37,496 nucleotides of DNA from Candidatus Latescibacterota bacterium (GCA_022821085.1 JAJEEG010000001.1:1-37496), one strand, 5' to 3'. Positions 23,616 to 32,145 are shown, counted from the first letter of the stretch. Program-made: numbers and translations. Notes: generated by a model from the letters alone, not told the origin.

Positions 23616-25223
23616 TCAACTGTCCATCATCATATCGTACAGATTCTGCTGCCGTTTCATCGCTTCCCGGTAGCGGTCCCGGTTCGCCGGATCCGGTTCA
23701 TAGGTCTTTCCCAGGGGGGCCGGCGCGGCGGCGAGGTCTTCCAGCTCGCCGGAGGCCTCCAGCGCCAGCAGCGCGGCGCCGCGACTCGAGGCCTCGGTCA
23801 CGGTCGAGGCGGTGATGGGCCGCTGCAGTACGTCGGCCAGCATCTGCATCCATACGGGCGACTGCAGCAGGCCGGCGCCCGAAGCGACGATCTCGCCGGT
23901 ATCACCCCAGATCGACCGCAACCGGTCATGGATGTTCGCGAAACAGTAGGCCGTGGCCTCCAGGCTGGCCCGCATGACGTCCAGCGGCGTGGTGTGCAGC
24001 GTCATGCCGGTAATGGCCGCCCGGGCGGCGTCGTGCCAGCCCGGGCTGCGCTCGCCCGCCCAGAAGGGCAGCACCGTGAGGCCGTGGCCGTCCGGCGTCA
24101 TCCCGCCCAGGTCCCGCTCGACCCTCTGCTCGTCGGCCAGGCGCAGCGTGTCGTGCATCCATCCGTAGACGTTCCCGCCGTTGCTCAAAGCGCCGCCCAT
24201 CAGGATCCTGCGGCGGTCCGACCGGTAACACCACAGCCCTTCGGGGATCGAGAACTCCGCGGCAGGCCTCATGACCCGCATGGCACCGGAAGTGCCCACC
24301 ATCAGGGCGATACGGTCCTCGTCCACGCAACCGCTGCCGATGTTGTTGCAGGCGCCGTCGCCGATGGCCGGATACCAGGATGCCCCGGCCAGGACGGGCC
24401 AGCGGGACGCGAATACGTCCTTCAGGCCCCGTACCGGTTCGTCCACGTCGGTCAGGGGCGTCAGGTGGTCCCGTTCAAGCGGCAGCGCGGCCAGCGTCTC
24501 GTCGTCCCAATCGCATCGGTTCGCGTTGAACAACCCGGTGCCGGAAGCCATGGACACGCTGCAGGCCGGCGCGCCGAACCACTTCAGGAAGAGGTACTCG
24601 CCGATGGACATCCAGCGTTCCACCCGGGCGAACGTATCGGGATCGCTCCGGGCGAACCAGAGGATCTTGGCAGGCAGATAGGACGCGTGGAGCACACAGC
24701 CCGTGCGCATGTGCGTCGCGCCGACGTCGAGGCGTTCCATCAGTTCGGGGATGACCGTCCCCGGCCGCGTGTCGGCCCAGCTGATCAACGGGGTCACGGC
24801 GCGGTCTCCCTCCACGCCCACGACGTTGTGCCAGAACGTGGTCATGGCCACGCCGTCGATCGCGGTGGATCCACTTGCGGTATGTCCGCCTGCAGCAGGT
24901 CCGTCCCGGTCGCGTCCGGCTGCGCCATGTCCGCCCGTCGCCGGGCCACCCCCGTTGTGCCCATCCCAGGCGCAGAAGTCGTCGAGTACCGAACTCACCA
25001 CCGCCACCATACGGTCCGCGTCGATATGGACACCGCCGTCCGGCGTGGTCGCCATGTCGTAGGTTTTTTGAAAGACGGGGGATGCGATCCGGGCCGTCCG
25101 GTCGAAGAGGATCGCCCGCACGGACGACGTGCCGATGTCGATGGCCAGAACGCAGGGCGGCTGTATCGTGTCGCAGGGCGGCTGACTCGTGTCACAGGGC
25201 GGCTGACTCGTGTCGTGGGGCAT
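23616..25223 (-). CDS. FGGY-family carbohydrate kinase, gluconokinase-like
   Basis: About 535 residues from ATG 25223 (558 if ATG 25292 is used). The ATP-binding opening VLAIDIGTSSVRAILFD, the substrate block FWHNVVGVEG...SWADTR, HMRTGCVLHASYLPAKILWF and the second phosphate loop GSGCVDEDRIALMVGTSGAMR match FGGY kinases, closest in wording to gluconokinases. It should phosphorylate a sugar or sugar acid with ATP in the cytoplasm. Two odd parts: an N-terminal run of DTSQPPC repeats directly before the first beta strand, and a Gly/Ala/His-rich insert (about residues 87-125 from ATG 25223) between DDFCAWDG and TAIDGVAMTTFWHN. Transketolase follows on the same strand, consistent with feeding the pentose phosphate pathway. 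A near-consensus promoter lies about 110 bp upstream. Confidence 0.88.
   Translation of the reverse strand: MPHDTSQPPCDTSQPPCDTIQPPCVLAIDIGTSSVRAILFDRTARIASPVFQKTYDMATTPDGGVHIDADRMVAVVSSVLDDFCAWDGHNGGGPATGGHGAAGRDRDGPAAGGHTASGSTAIDGVAMTTFWHNVVGVEGDRAVTPLISWADTRPGTVIPELMERLDVGATHMRTGCVLHASYLPAKILWFARSDPDTFARVERWMSIGEYLFLKWFGAPACSVSMASGTGLFNANRCDWDDETLAALPLERDHLTPLTDVDEPVRGLKDVFASRWPVLAGASWYPAIGDGACNNIGSGCVDEDRIALMVGTSGAMRVMRPAAEFSIPEGLWCYRSDRRRILMGGALSNGGNVYGWMHDTLRLADEQRVERDLGGMTPDGHGLTVLPFWAGERSPGWHDAARAAITGMTLHTTPLDVMRASLEATAYCFANIHDRLRSIWGDTGEIVASGAGLLQSPVWMQMLADVLQRPITASTVTEASSRGAALLALEASGELEDLAAAPAPLGKTYEPDPANRDRYREAMKRQQNLYDMMMDS
25152..25214. repeat. 21-bp tandem repeat at the 5' end of the FGGY kinase gene
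   Basis: Three 21-bp units (25152-25172, 25173-25193, 25194-25214) with core CAGGGCGGCTGACTCGTGT encode DTIQPPC, DTSQPPC and DTSQPPC on the minus strand, just before the kinase ATP-binding strand. Confidence 0.92.
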
Positions 25224-25331
25224 GGACGATGCCTGACATCCGGATCGATGGTAATACCGCGTCCCGGCGCCGTGCGGAACGGCCAGGATCATCGGACGCG
25301 GTCAGGGGAGCGGGAAACGGCTGCAGGCGGT

Positions 25332-25360
25332 ATTATATCGTCGGGCGGATCGTGTTACAA
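25332..25360 (-). promoter_or_regulatory. Sigma70-type promoter for the FGGY kinase/tkt genes
   Basis: On the minus strand TTGTAA (25360-25355) and a perfect TATAAT (25337-25332) are separated by 17 bases. Transcription would start near 25325, giving a leader of about 100 bases to ATG 25223 or about 33 to ATG 25292. It lies in the 263-bp divergent spacer 25224-25486. Confidence 0.6.
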
Positions 25361-25486
25361 GCCAAAAGCAACCGGCCAAGAAAGGATTGACAGACGGGCT
25401 TCGGACGCGTTTTTTACCGATCCACGGTTTCAGCATATGCTTAAGGCAAGAATGAAGTACACCGGTCGAGGAGCGACAGCAAAGAG

Positions 25487-26512
25487 ATGCCTTCCAAACT
25501 GAATGATGTAGCCCGTGCCATGGTCGCCCCGGACAAGGGAATCCTGGCCGCGGACGAAAGCAGCGGCACCATCAAGAGCCGGTTCAAGACCATCGGACTG
25601 CCGTCGACGAAGGAGAACCGCCGCGCCTACCGGCACATGCTGTTCACCACCGAAGGCATGGAGCAATTCATAAGCGGCGTCATCCTCTATGACGAGACCT
25701 TGCGCCAGAGTGCCCTGGACGAGGCGGAAACGCCATTTCCCCGACTGTTGTCCGACAAAGGCGTGATTCCGGGGATCAAGGTGGATACCGGCATCCATGA
25801 CCTGGCCGGTTTCCCGGGAGAGAAAGTCACCGAGGGGCTCGACGGCCTGCGCGCGCGCCTGAACAGGTACGGGAAACTGGGCGCGGCTTTCGCCAAGTGG
25901 CGGGCGGTCATTACCGTGGGGAACGGCATTCCCACGGACGTGTGCATTGACGCCAACGCCCATGCCCTGGCACGTTACGCCGCCCTGTGCCAGGAATGCG
26001 GCATCGTACCGATCGTCGAACCCGAGGTGCTGATGGAAGGCGACCACACCATTTACCGGTGCGACGAGGTAACCGGCGTCACGCTGCGGCACGTATTCGA
26101 GGCCCTGGCCGTACACGAGGTCAAGCTGGATGGGATCGTGCTGAAACCCAGTATGGTCATCTCGGGTACGGAATGTCCTGAACAGGCTTCCGTGGAGGAA
26201 GTCGCGCGCCGCACGGTGAACAATTTCCTGCGAAACGTCCCTCGGGAGGTGCCCGGCATCGCCTTCCTGTCGGGCGGGCAGTCCTCGGAAACCGCCACGG
26301 CGCACCTGAACGCCATGAACGGCATGTTCGGCGAGCTCCCGTGGGAACTCAGCTTCTCCTATGGCCGCGCCCTGCAGGCGGCACCGCTGCGGGCATGGGG
26401 CGGTGATCCCGCCAGATTCGAGTCGGGTCAGCAGGCGTTTTATCACCGTGCCATGTGCAACAGCGCCGCCCGGACCGGCACCTACAGCGCCGACATGGAG
26501 ACCGCGGCATAA
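25487..26512 (+). CDS. Fructose-bisphosphate aldolase, class I
   Basis: A 341-residue Schiff-base aldolase of the eukaryote-like class I family, cleaving fructose-1,6-bisphosphate. Active-site residues in family order: D23 (LAADESSGT), K98 (GIKVDTG), K137 (FAKWRAV), E178/E180 (IVEPEVL) and the Schiff-base lysine K220 (VLKPSMVISG); the phosphate-binding LSGGQSSE follows. The C-terminus (TGTYSADMETAA) differs from the Tyr-ended tail of animal enzymes. No strong ribosome site is seen before ATG 25487. TTGACA at 25387-25392 has no convincing -10 partner. It is divergent from the FGGY kinase and followed after 61 bp by an aminotransferase gene. Confidence 0.95.
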   Translation: MPSKLNDVARAMVAPDKGILAADESSGTIKSRFKTIGLPSTKENRRAYRHMLFTTEGMEQFISGVILYDETLRQSALDEAETPFPRLLSDKGVIPGIKVDTGIHDLAGFPGEKVTEGLDGLRARLNRYGKLGAAFAKWRAVITVGNGIPTDVCIDANAHALARYAALCQECGIVPIVEPEVLMEGDHTIYRCDEVTGVTLRHVFEALAVHEVKLDGIVLKPSMVISGTECPEQASVEEVARRTVNNFLRNVPREVPGIAFLSGGQSSETATAHLNAMNGMFGELPWELSFSYGRALQAAPLRAWGGDPARFESGQQAFYHRAMCNSAARTGTYSADMETAA

Positions 26513-26520
26513 CCTGACAA

Positions 26521-26558
26521 GCATAGCCCGGCCAGCATGGCATAGCCTGGCCAGCCTG
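26521..26558. repeat. 19-bp tandem duplication between aldolase and aminotransferase
   Basis: GCATAGCCCGGCCAGCATG (26521-26539) and GCATAGCCTGGCCAGCCTG (26540-26558) are adjacent near-copies with two differences; the aldolase 3' end (GCATAACCTGAC) looks like a third partial copy. Confidence 0.8.
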
Positions 26559-26573
26559 ACCGCGCCGGACCCG

Positions 26574-27692
26574 ATGTCCAGACCCCCTTACTCCGAAATC
26601 GTAGCGAACCTGCCTTCCGTGACCCCCTTCGTGGGTCCCGAGACCATCGAACGACAGCAGGGAAAACCATTCCGGGTGCGCATCGGCGCCAACGAAAGCG
26701 CCTTCGGCGTATCGCCCCGGGCCGCGGCGGCCATGAGCGAAGCCGCGCGAGGCGTCGCATGGTACTGCGACCCGGAAGGCTATGAACTGCGGGCCGAACT
26801 GGCCGCGATGCACGGCGTGGACATCGGGAACGTGACCCTCGGCGCGGGGATCGACGACCTGCTGGGGCTGATCGTCCGCATGTACATGGACCCGGGCGAC
26901 GCGGTCGCCGCGTCCCTCGGATGCTACCCCACCTTCGTCTATCACGTCGACGGTTTCGGCGGCAGGCTGGAAACGGTGCCCTACCGCAACGACCGCAACG
27001 ATTTGACGGCGCTGACGGATCTGGCCGAGCGCACGAAGGCCTGCATTCTTTACCTGGCCAATCCGGACAACCCCACAGGCTCCTATTACGGCAGCAACGC
27101 CATCTCCGATCTCCTGGACCGCCTTGACCGCCTGGAACGCGTGTCGCCGGGTTGCCTGTTCATTCTCGACGAGGCCTACCTGGACTTCGTGCCGCCGGAC
27201 ACCGTCCTCCCCATCGACGTGGACGACCCCCGGCTGGTCCGCGTGCGCACCTTCTCCAAAGCCCACGGTATGGCCGGCGCCCGGGTCGGTTACGCCATCG
27301 CCCATAAGGACATCATCCGGACCTTCGACAAGGTCCGTCTGCATTTCGGCGTGAGCCTGGTGGCGCAGGCCGGCGCGCTGGCCTCCCTGCGCGACCCGGA
27401 ATTCGTGGCGAGCGTGGTTAAAGCCGTGGATGCGGGGAGGGAAGACTACCGGGAACTGGCTGAGGACACGGGGATATCCTCCCTACCCTCCCAGACCAAT
27501 TTCGTCGCCTTCGATTTCGGCACGGGCGAACGGGCCGGCACGGTGATGAACACCCTCATCGAGCGGGGCGTGTTCCTGCGAAAACCCGCCGCGCCGGGCC
27601 TGGACCGCCTGGTCCGGGTCACGGTGGGCACGCCCGGTGACCGGGCCGTCTTCTCGGAGATGTTCCGGGAGGTCATGAACGAGGTGTCATGA
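26574..27692 (+). CDS. Class I/II PLP aminotransferase, histidinol-phosphate aminotransferase-like
   Basis: A 372-residue fold-type I aminotransferase. Family marks: ANES (39-42), NPDNPTGS (163-170), DEAYLDF (199-205), and the PLP lysine K229 in FSKAHGMAGARVGY. The wording is that of HisC-type enzymes, which also include threonine-phosphate decarboxylases and other alanine/aromatic aminotransferases, so HisC activity is not certain; no other his gene is near. ATG 26574 is taken as start because MSRPPYSEIVANLPSVTPF fits family N-termini; upstream frame extends into the aldolase gene and is not conserved. A weak ribosome site only. PhyH follows after 90 bp. Confidence 0.88.
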   Translation: MSRPPYSEIVANLPSVTPFVGPETIERQQGKPFRVRIGANESAFGVSPRAAAAMSEAARGVAWYCDPEGYELRAELAAMHGVDIGNVTLGAGIDDLLGLIVRMYMDPGDAVAASLGCYPTFVYHVDGFGGRLETVPYRNDRNDLTALTDLAERTKACILYLANPDNPTGSYYGSNAISDLLDRLDRLERVSPGCLFILDEAYLDFVPPDTVLPIDVDDPRLVRVRTFSKAHGMAGARVGYAIAHKDIIRTFDKVRLHFGVSLVAQAGALASLRDPEFVASVVKAVDAGREDYRELAEDTGISSLPSQTNFVAFDFGTGERAGTVMNTLIERGVFLRKPAAPGLDRLVRVTVGTPGDRAVFSEMFREVMNEVS

Positions 27693-27782
27693 ACAGGGCG
27701 TAGCCGCGAGCCGGGAGTTGCGCCGAAGAAGTCGGGACGGAGCAGGCAATCACGAGGCAGACCGGAGGAGGACGCGCCAACG

Positions 27783-28520
27783 GTGGTCGATCTCGATTTC
27801 TTCAAGCAAAACGGCTACGTTAACCTCGGACAACCTTTTACCTCGGAAGAGGTCGGCCGCTTCGTCGAATTGTACGACCGCGACCGGTCCGAGACGGGGT
27901 ACTTTTGGCGGCCCATCGCCTTCGACGGCCACCAGAGCGTGAACTGCGAGCCGCTCATCTCCTCCCCGGAATTCGACGGGCTGATCCGACACCCCGCGCT
28001 CATCGACGCGATCGAAACCGTCTTCGAAGGGCCCAGTTGCCTCGCGGAGGCCTGCCTGCGCCACATGGCGCCGCACGAGGGCGAACCGGTGGAGGCCTGG
28101 CACCGCGACCGGAGGCACATGACCGACCGGCCCTACCGATGCGGCTACCTCCACATGATGCTATACCTCTCCGACGTAAACGAGGACACCCACTGCTTTT
28201 CGATTTCGCCGGAACCCTGCGACGGTCCTATCCTGGACATCGAGGAGCAGGTCGAACAGCGGGGCGGGGTCCCCCTCCACGGTCCGGCCGGCACGGTCAT
28301 CCTCTTCAATCTGTCCGTGGTCCACGCCGCCACCGTACGTAATACCCCGCACGAACGCAAGTCCGTCCAGGTCTACTACGGCCATCGCGACGGCCCCGTC
28401 CTCAGCCAGTACACCACGATTCCCACCGGCCTCTGGCGCGACCATCCCGATCCTGAAGTGCGCGGGTTCTACAGCCTGCTCAACACGCGGTCGCGGAAGT
28501 TCGCCGAGGCGTTCGGGTGA
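27783..28520 (+). CDS. Phytanoyl-CoA dioxygenase (PhyH) family oxygenase
   Basis: A 245-residue Fe(II)/2-oxoglutarate oxygenase-like protein. The triad is H107-x-D109 (AWHRDRRHM) and H181 (SVVHAATVR), with R192 (HERKSVQVYYG) as likely 2-oxoglutarate ligand. It begins with GTG 27783, preceded by GGAGGAGG at 27764-27771. It differs strongly from the PhyH genes at 5400 and 31306, so it is not a recent duplicate. The ending QVYYGHRDGPVLSQYTTIP is conserved among small PhyH proteins of uncultured bacteria. It is 90 bp downstream of the aminotransferase on the same strand. The substrate is unknown. Confidence 0.88.
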   Translation: MVDLDFFKQNGYVNLGQPFTSEEVGRFVELYDRDRSETGYFWRPIAFDGHQSVNCEPLISSPEFDGLIRHPALIDAIETVFEGPSCLAEACLRHMAPHEGEPVEAWHRDRRHMTDRPYRCGYLHMMLYLSDVNEDTHCFSISPEPCDGPILDIEEQVEQRGGVPLHGPAGTVILFNLSVVHAATVRNTPHERKSVQVYYGHRDGPVLSQYTTIPTGLWRDHPDPEVRGFYSLLNTRSRKFAEAFG

Positions 28521-28543
28521 GAGGCAGTTCGTGCTGTGTTGTG

Positions 28544-28693
28544 AATTCCGTCGGCTGGCATCTCCCGCTTGCGCGACTTCCTCTCACACGTGCATTGCGT
28601 CCGCGCGCCGATCGGTGGCGGTCCGGTCACGTTCCAGCCCAAATCGTCCATGCTCTCGCGGATCAACTCGCCCAGGTGCGGCGGGTTCAGCAT
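28544..28693 (-). pseudogene. Degraded HigA-type antitoxin remnant
   Basis: The minus-strand frame from ATG 28693 reads MLNPPHLGELIRESMDDLG then WNVT, which is the recognisable N-terminus of HigA-type XRE antitoxins (NPPHPGE-x-L-x-E). The next residues (IGARTQCTCERKSRKRE...ADGI) line up loosely with the helix-turn-helix (LGxxRxxLSRLLNGxAGI), but the recognition-helix residues are replaced and the protein lacks the C-terminal half. No HigB toxin frame is beside it. The 225-bp gap 28521-28745 otherwise holds nothing I can identify. Confidence 0.5.
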
Positions 28694-28745
28694 CGGGCCG
28701 ACTCGATCGCTTGAAATATCGTTCATGGTGTATCACTCCCCTGGT

Positions 28746-29837
28746 TCAGTGATAGTCGATCAAGTCAACATCCACGACTTCGCCGGAAGGCGCCCACGGC
28801 ACATCAGACAACCACGAACCCAGCTTATCACCATACGCAAACAGGGCCGGCAGTCCGCCCGTATGGATGAACAGCACGCGGCTGCCGGCGGGGATGACGC
28901 CTGATTGTACGTGTTCAATCAGTCCCGCCATCGTCTTGCCCGTGTAGACCGGGTCGAGGAGCAGCCCTTCCTGGCGCGCCGCCAGGGCGATCGCCTCGCG
29001 CACTGCATCATTGAGCCGGCCGTAGCCGGGCGCCAGGACGCCGTCGAACGTCAAGACGTCGTCCCCGTCGAACACCTCCGGCCGTTCGATCATCGCGGCC
29101 AGTTGCTCCGCTACCTGACGTACCCGCGCCGCCTGGCTGCCGGCATCGCGCCGCACGCAGATGCCGTACACAGGTATCTCCACGCCCAGGGCGCTCAGGC
29201 CCACGAGGATCCCCGCGTGGGTCAGGGCGCTGCCCGTGGGACAGACCACGGCGTCGAATGCCAGGTCGAGTTCCCGGGCCTGCGCCAGGGTCTCCTCGGC
29301 CGCGAGCACGTATCCAAGCGCGCCGAGCGGCGGATGGGCGGGGGCGAGATGGATCACGTAGGGCCGGCGGCCTGCCTCCGCGAGCGATTGGGCAAGCAGG
29401 TCCAGCGACGCGTCCGCCGCTGGCTCGTCGTCGCCGACCGGGTAGGAATGCAGCGTCGCGCCGAAGAGCCGGTCGAGCAGCACGTTGCCGGATGACCGAT
29501 AGAGGGCGTCCACGTCGGGCACGCGCTCTTCCAGCTGTATGTGGGTTTCCATGCCGAGCCGGCGTCCGGCGGCAGCGGCCACGCGGACGTAGTTCGACTG
29601 GACCGCGCTGGTGATGAGCAGGGTGTCGGCATCCCCGGACTGCGCCTCGCCCAGGGGGAATTCGAGCTGGCGGACCTTGTTGCCGCCCATGGCCATTCCC
29701 GTGCAGTCGTCCCGCTTGATCCACAACTCGATGCCGAGGGCCGCTCCGAGGCGCGGGGCGGCGTCCAGCGGCGTGGGCGTGTGGCCGAGCCGGACCCGGG
29801 GAAACTTATGGATGGCTTTGGTGAGTGGAATGGGCAT
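28746..29837 (-). CDS. PLP enzyme of the D-cysteine desulfhydrase / ACC deaminase family
   Basis: A 363-residue fold-type II PLP enzyme. The opening LGHTPTPLDAAPRLGAALG and the PLP lysine K54 in GGNKVRQLEF, followed by TSAVQSNYVRVAAAAGRRLG, match DcyD/ACC-deaminase enzymes (1-aminocyclopropane-1-carboxylate deaminase/D-cysteine desulfhydrase). These release ammonia and an oxoacid from D-cysteine or ACC. The two activities differ by a few active-site residues that I cannot judge here; wording favours D-cysteine desulfhydrase. It starts 7 bp after the GH32 stop with no clear ribosome site, so it should be translated from the same transcript. It is the last gene of the right-hand minus-strand run. 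Confidence 0.88.
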   Translation of the reverse strand: MPIPLTKAIHKFPRVRLGHTPTPLDAAPRLGAALGIELWIKRDDCTGMAMGGNKVRQLEFPLGEAQSGDADTLLITSAVQSNYVRVAAAAGRRLGMETHIQLEERVPDVDALYRSSGNVLLDRLFGATLHSYPVGDDEPAADASLDLLAQSLAEAGRRPYVIHLAPAHPPLGALGYVLAAEETLAQARELDLAFDAVVCPTGSALTHAGILVGLSALGVEIPVYGICVRRDAGSQAARVRQVAEQLAAMIERPEVFDGDDVLTFDGVLAPGYGRLNDAVREAIALAARQEGLLLDPVYTGKTMAGLIEHVQSGVIPAGSRVLFIHTGGLPALFAYGDKLGSWLSDVPWAPSGEVVDVDLIDYH

Positions 29838-29844
29838 GATGGGA

Positions 29845-31305
29845 TCAACCCGTTTCCCACGCGGACCGGAGTTCGTGAACGACGAGTGATACGATGCGCA
29901 CGCCTACGTGCGCGCGCCCGCCGTCCGCTTTCAGGGCAAGCCGGTGATTGGCCGCAGCCGGCAGGAAGCAGCAGGACATGGACACCTCGCCACCATTGAC
30001 GAAGATCTCCAGCGAAGTGCGGTCGATCAGCAACTGGAGGCTGACGCGGCCGTCGATGGTTCTAAGTTCTGCGGTCTTTCCCAGGCAAGAAAGCGTTTGC
30101 CTATCCGCATCGAATTTCACCGAATGGCCCTGCACTTCGATGGTGAACCCACCACCATCGCCCACTTCGATCTCCATCCGGACGTCGAACAGGTCGCCCG
30201 CGTCTGCGAGGACGAGCCGGCTTTCGGCCTCACGCAGGTCCGTGACCGCGTAACTGCTGATGTCTCCCGATTCGAACCGCCGATGAAACTGAGTGGCCGC
30301 CATTTCCGCCAGGTCGCCGGCGGGCCAGTCCCGCGTCCCATCGTGAAGCAGCTCGATCTCTCTTACCGGTTCACGGCAGAGCCGGATCCCGTCCGGCAAA
30401 GTCCGGAGCGTCAGTTCCACGGGAAAAGACATCTGCTGGTTGAAGGGCATGGCCGGGTACCGGCCGCCCCGCATCCACGAGATCTGGATCCTCCGGCCGT
30501 CCTCCGCCGGGATGTCGCTCCAGGTCTGGGCGGCATAACCGTTTGCGCCCTGCTCCGCCTGCAGGACGTCCGTCTCGGGCTCGTAGGTCTGCCCGTCGAA
30601 ACGCCCGAGCAGGCAGCCGCCGCTCGCGCCCCAGAAGACCCACCGGGTGTCCGACGGATCTCCGTCCACCGGCAGCTCGAAGAAGTCGGGACACTCGGAC
30701 ACGCCGGGCAGGGTCAGGTTCTGCAGGTGCGTCCAGGACTTGAGATCCGGGGACGCGAACAGGGCGTAGTCGTTGCCGTCCATGAACAGGGTCATGATCC
30801 ATCGTGCGGTCGGTTCGTGCCAGACCACCTTCGGATCCCGGTTTTCCGCACGGATGTGGCCGATGACCGGATTACCCGCGTACTTCGTCCACGTCCGGCC
30901 CCGGTCGTTGCTGTGGGCTATACATTGTATACACCGCTTGCCGGGAAACACCCTTTCTCCGCCCGCCGTGTAGAAGGCGATCAGCGGCGGCGCGTCCCCT
31001 TCCTGGAAACCGCCGGTGTCATGATGATCCACCGCAGCGGACCCCGACCACATCCAACCCGTCTCGTCCACGTCCAGCGCGGCGGTATGGAGCTGTTTCC
31101 AGTGCACCAGGTCCGTGCTGACGGCATGGCCCCAGGTCGTGCGGCCGTGCACCATGCTGTCCGGCGTGTGCTGGAAGTAGAGGTGGTACTCCCTGTCGTG
31201 ATACACCAGTCCGTTGGGATCGTTGATCCAGTGTTTTTGCGCCGTGAAGTGGAACTGGGGGCGGAGGGTTTCCCGGTAGAAGGTGTCGTTGGTCATTGCG
31301 GCCAT
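29845..31305 (-). CDS. GH32 beta-fructosidase (invertase/levanase-type), cytoplasmic
   Basis: A 486-residue glycoside hydrolase family 32 protein splitting terminal beta-fructosyl bonds in sucrose, inulin- or levan-derived sugars. The nucleophile is D29 in WINDPNG, the transition-state Asp is D157 in RDPKV, and the acid/base is E204 in SECPDFFEL; a C-terminal beta-sandwich (from about 345; ending with SLEIFVNGGEVSMSCCFLP) follows the five-bladed propeller. There is no signal peptide, so the substrate must be imported. The start ATG 31305 directly abuts the PhyH stop (zero spacing); ATG 31296 is an alternative. The D-cysteine desulfhydrase-like gene follows after 7 bp. The two ABC genes upstream are exporter type, so they are not obvious sugar importers. 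Confidence 0.94.
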   Translation of the reverse strand: MAAMTNDTFYRETLRPQFHFTAQKHWINDPNGLVYHDREYHLYFQHTPDSMVHGRTTWGHAVSTDLVHWKQLHTAALDVDETGWMWSGSAAVDHHDTGGFQEGDAPPLIAFYTAGGERVFPGKRCIQCIAHSNDRGRTWTKYAGNPVIGHIRAENRDPKVVWHEPTARWIMTLFMDGNDYALFASPDLKSWTHLQNLTLPGVSECPDFFELPVDGDPSDTRWVFWGASGGCLLGRFDGQTYEPETDVLQAEQGANGYAAQTWSDIPAEDGRRIQISWMRGGRYPAMPFNQQMSFPVELTLRTLPDGIRLCREPVREIELLHDGTRDWPAGDLAEMAATQFHRRFESGDISSYAVTDLREAESRLVLADAGDLFDVRMEIEVGDGGGFTIEVQGHSVKFDADRQTLSCLGKTAELRTIDGRVSLQLLIDRTSLEIFVNGGEVSMSCCFLPAAANHRLALKADGGRAHVGVRIVSLVVHELRSAWETG

Positions 31306-32145
31306 CTACTTCAAGGCATGTCCGGGCACGCGGTTCCAGGCGATGGGTTCGGCCTCGCCATCGTACACCGCGGTCAGCGGCTTCAACTTGCCCCGGGTCG
31401 CGTCCATCCATGTATCCGGTCGGGGATGGCGGGCAAGGTAAGCCTGGATCCGGCCGGGCAACTGGTGGTACAGGGGGATATACCACAGGGTGATCACCGT
31501 GCGCCGCTGATCGCTCTTGTTCCCGTGGGCCGCGTGCAGCAGCCGGGAGTCCCCGATGACCACGTCGCCGGCCCGGACCGGCACGTCCATCTCTCCCGGA
31601 GCGGGCTGGTAGGCCGGATGGTCCGGGTCGGCCATGGCCCGCAGGTCGTCCGTATGCGCTTCCTCGACGTACCGGTGGAGGGGATGGCGGTTCAGGTGGG
31701 AACCGGCGATCACGCGGAGGCACCCGTTGTAACGATCGGTGTCGACCAGGTAGTACATCAGGAAGACCTGCTGCGGTGGCGGCTCGTAGCTGCAGAGATC
31801 GTCCCAACCCCACCAGTCCTGGTGCCAGAACAGGGCCGGGCTCCGGGGCGGCTTGCTGATGACGAACCCGGAAGACCAGGTGGGCCGGTCGAACCCGAGA
31901 TCGGCCAGGGCCGCGAGCGCCGGAGGATAGGAGACCAGTTCGGCGAAGAACACGTCGTCGAAGACGCTGATCATGCTGCCCGTGGACTTCTGCTGTTCGA
32001 AATGGGACGGATCCTGGGCGTCGAGGAGACGGTCGGAGACGGTTCGCACCCTGGCCAGCATTTCCGGCTTCAGTACCCCCTCGATAACGCAGAAGCCGTC
32101 TCTCAGGAGCTGGTCGTACTTGTCCCTCGCCGCCCTTGCCGCCAT
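31306..32145 (-). CDS. Phytanoyl-CoA dioxygenase (PhyH) family oxygenase
   Basis: A 279-residue Fe(II)/2-oxoglutarate oxygenase-like protein. H108-x-D110 (FWHQDWWGWDD) and H204 (RLLHAAHGNKS) give the metal triad, with R214 or R215 (QRRTVITLWY) as 2-oxoglutarate ligand; GCLRVIAGSHLNRH is the usual PhyH block. ATG 32145 is chosen because GGAGG lies 6 bases upstream. A GTG at 32229 overlaps the DUF1854 stop as GTGA and could give a coupled, Arg-rich 28-residue extension, which I think less likely. The gene abuts the GH32 gene. Its substrate is unknown; placement in the ABC-DUF1854 transcript is the main clue. Confidence 0.9.
   Translation of the reverse strand: MAARAARDKYDQLLRDGFCVIEGVLKPEMLARVRTVSDRLLDAQDPSHFEQQKSTGSMISVFDDVFFAELVSYPPALAALADLGFDRPTWSSGFVISKPPRSPALFWHQDWWGWDDLCSYEPPPQQVFLMYYLVDTDRYNGCLRVIAGSHLNRHPLHRYVEEAHTDDLRAMADPDHPAYQPAPGEMDVPVRAGDVVIGDSRLLHAAHGNKSDQRRTVITLWYIPLYHQLPGRIQAYLARHPRPDTWMDATRGKLKPLTAVYDGEAEPIAWNRVPGHALK

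Noticed and set aside
25387-25392. TTGACA before the aldolase gene as a promoter
   Set aside because: No acceptable -10 lies 15-19 bases downstream (only a T-run), so it was not listed as a feature.
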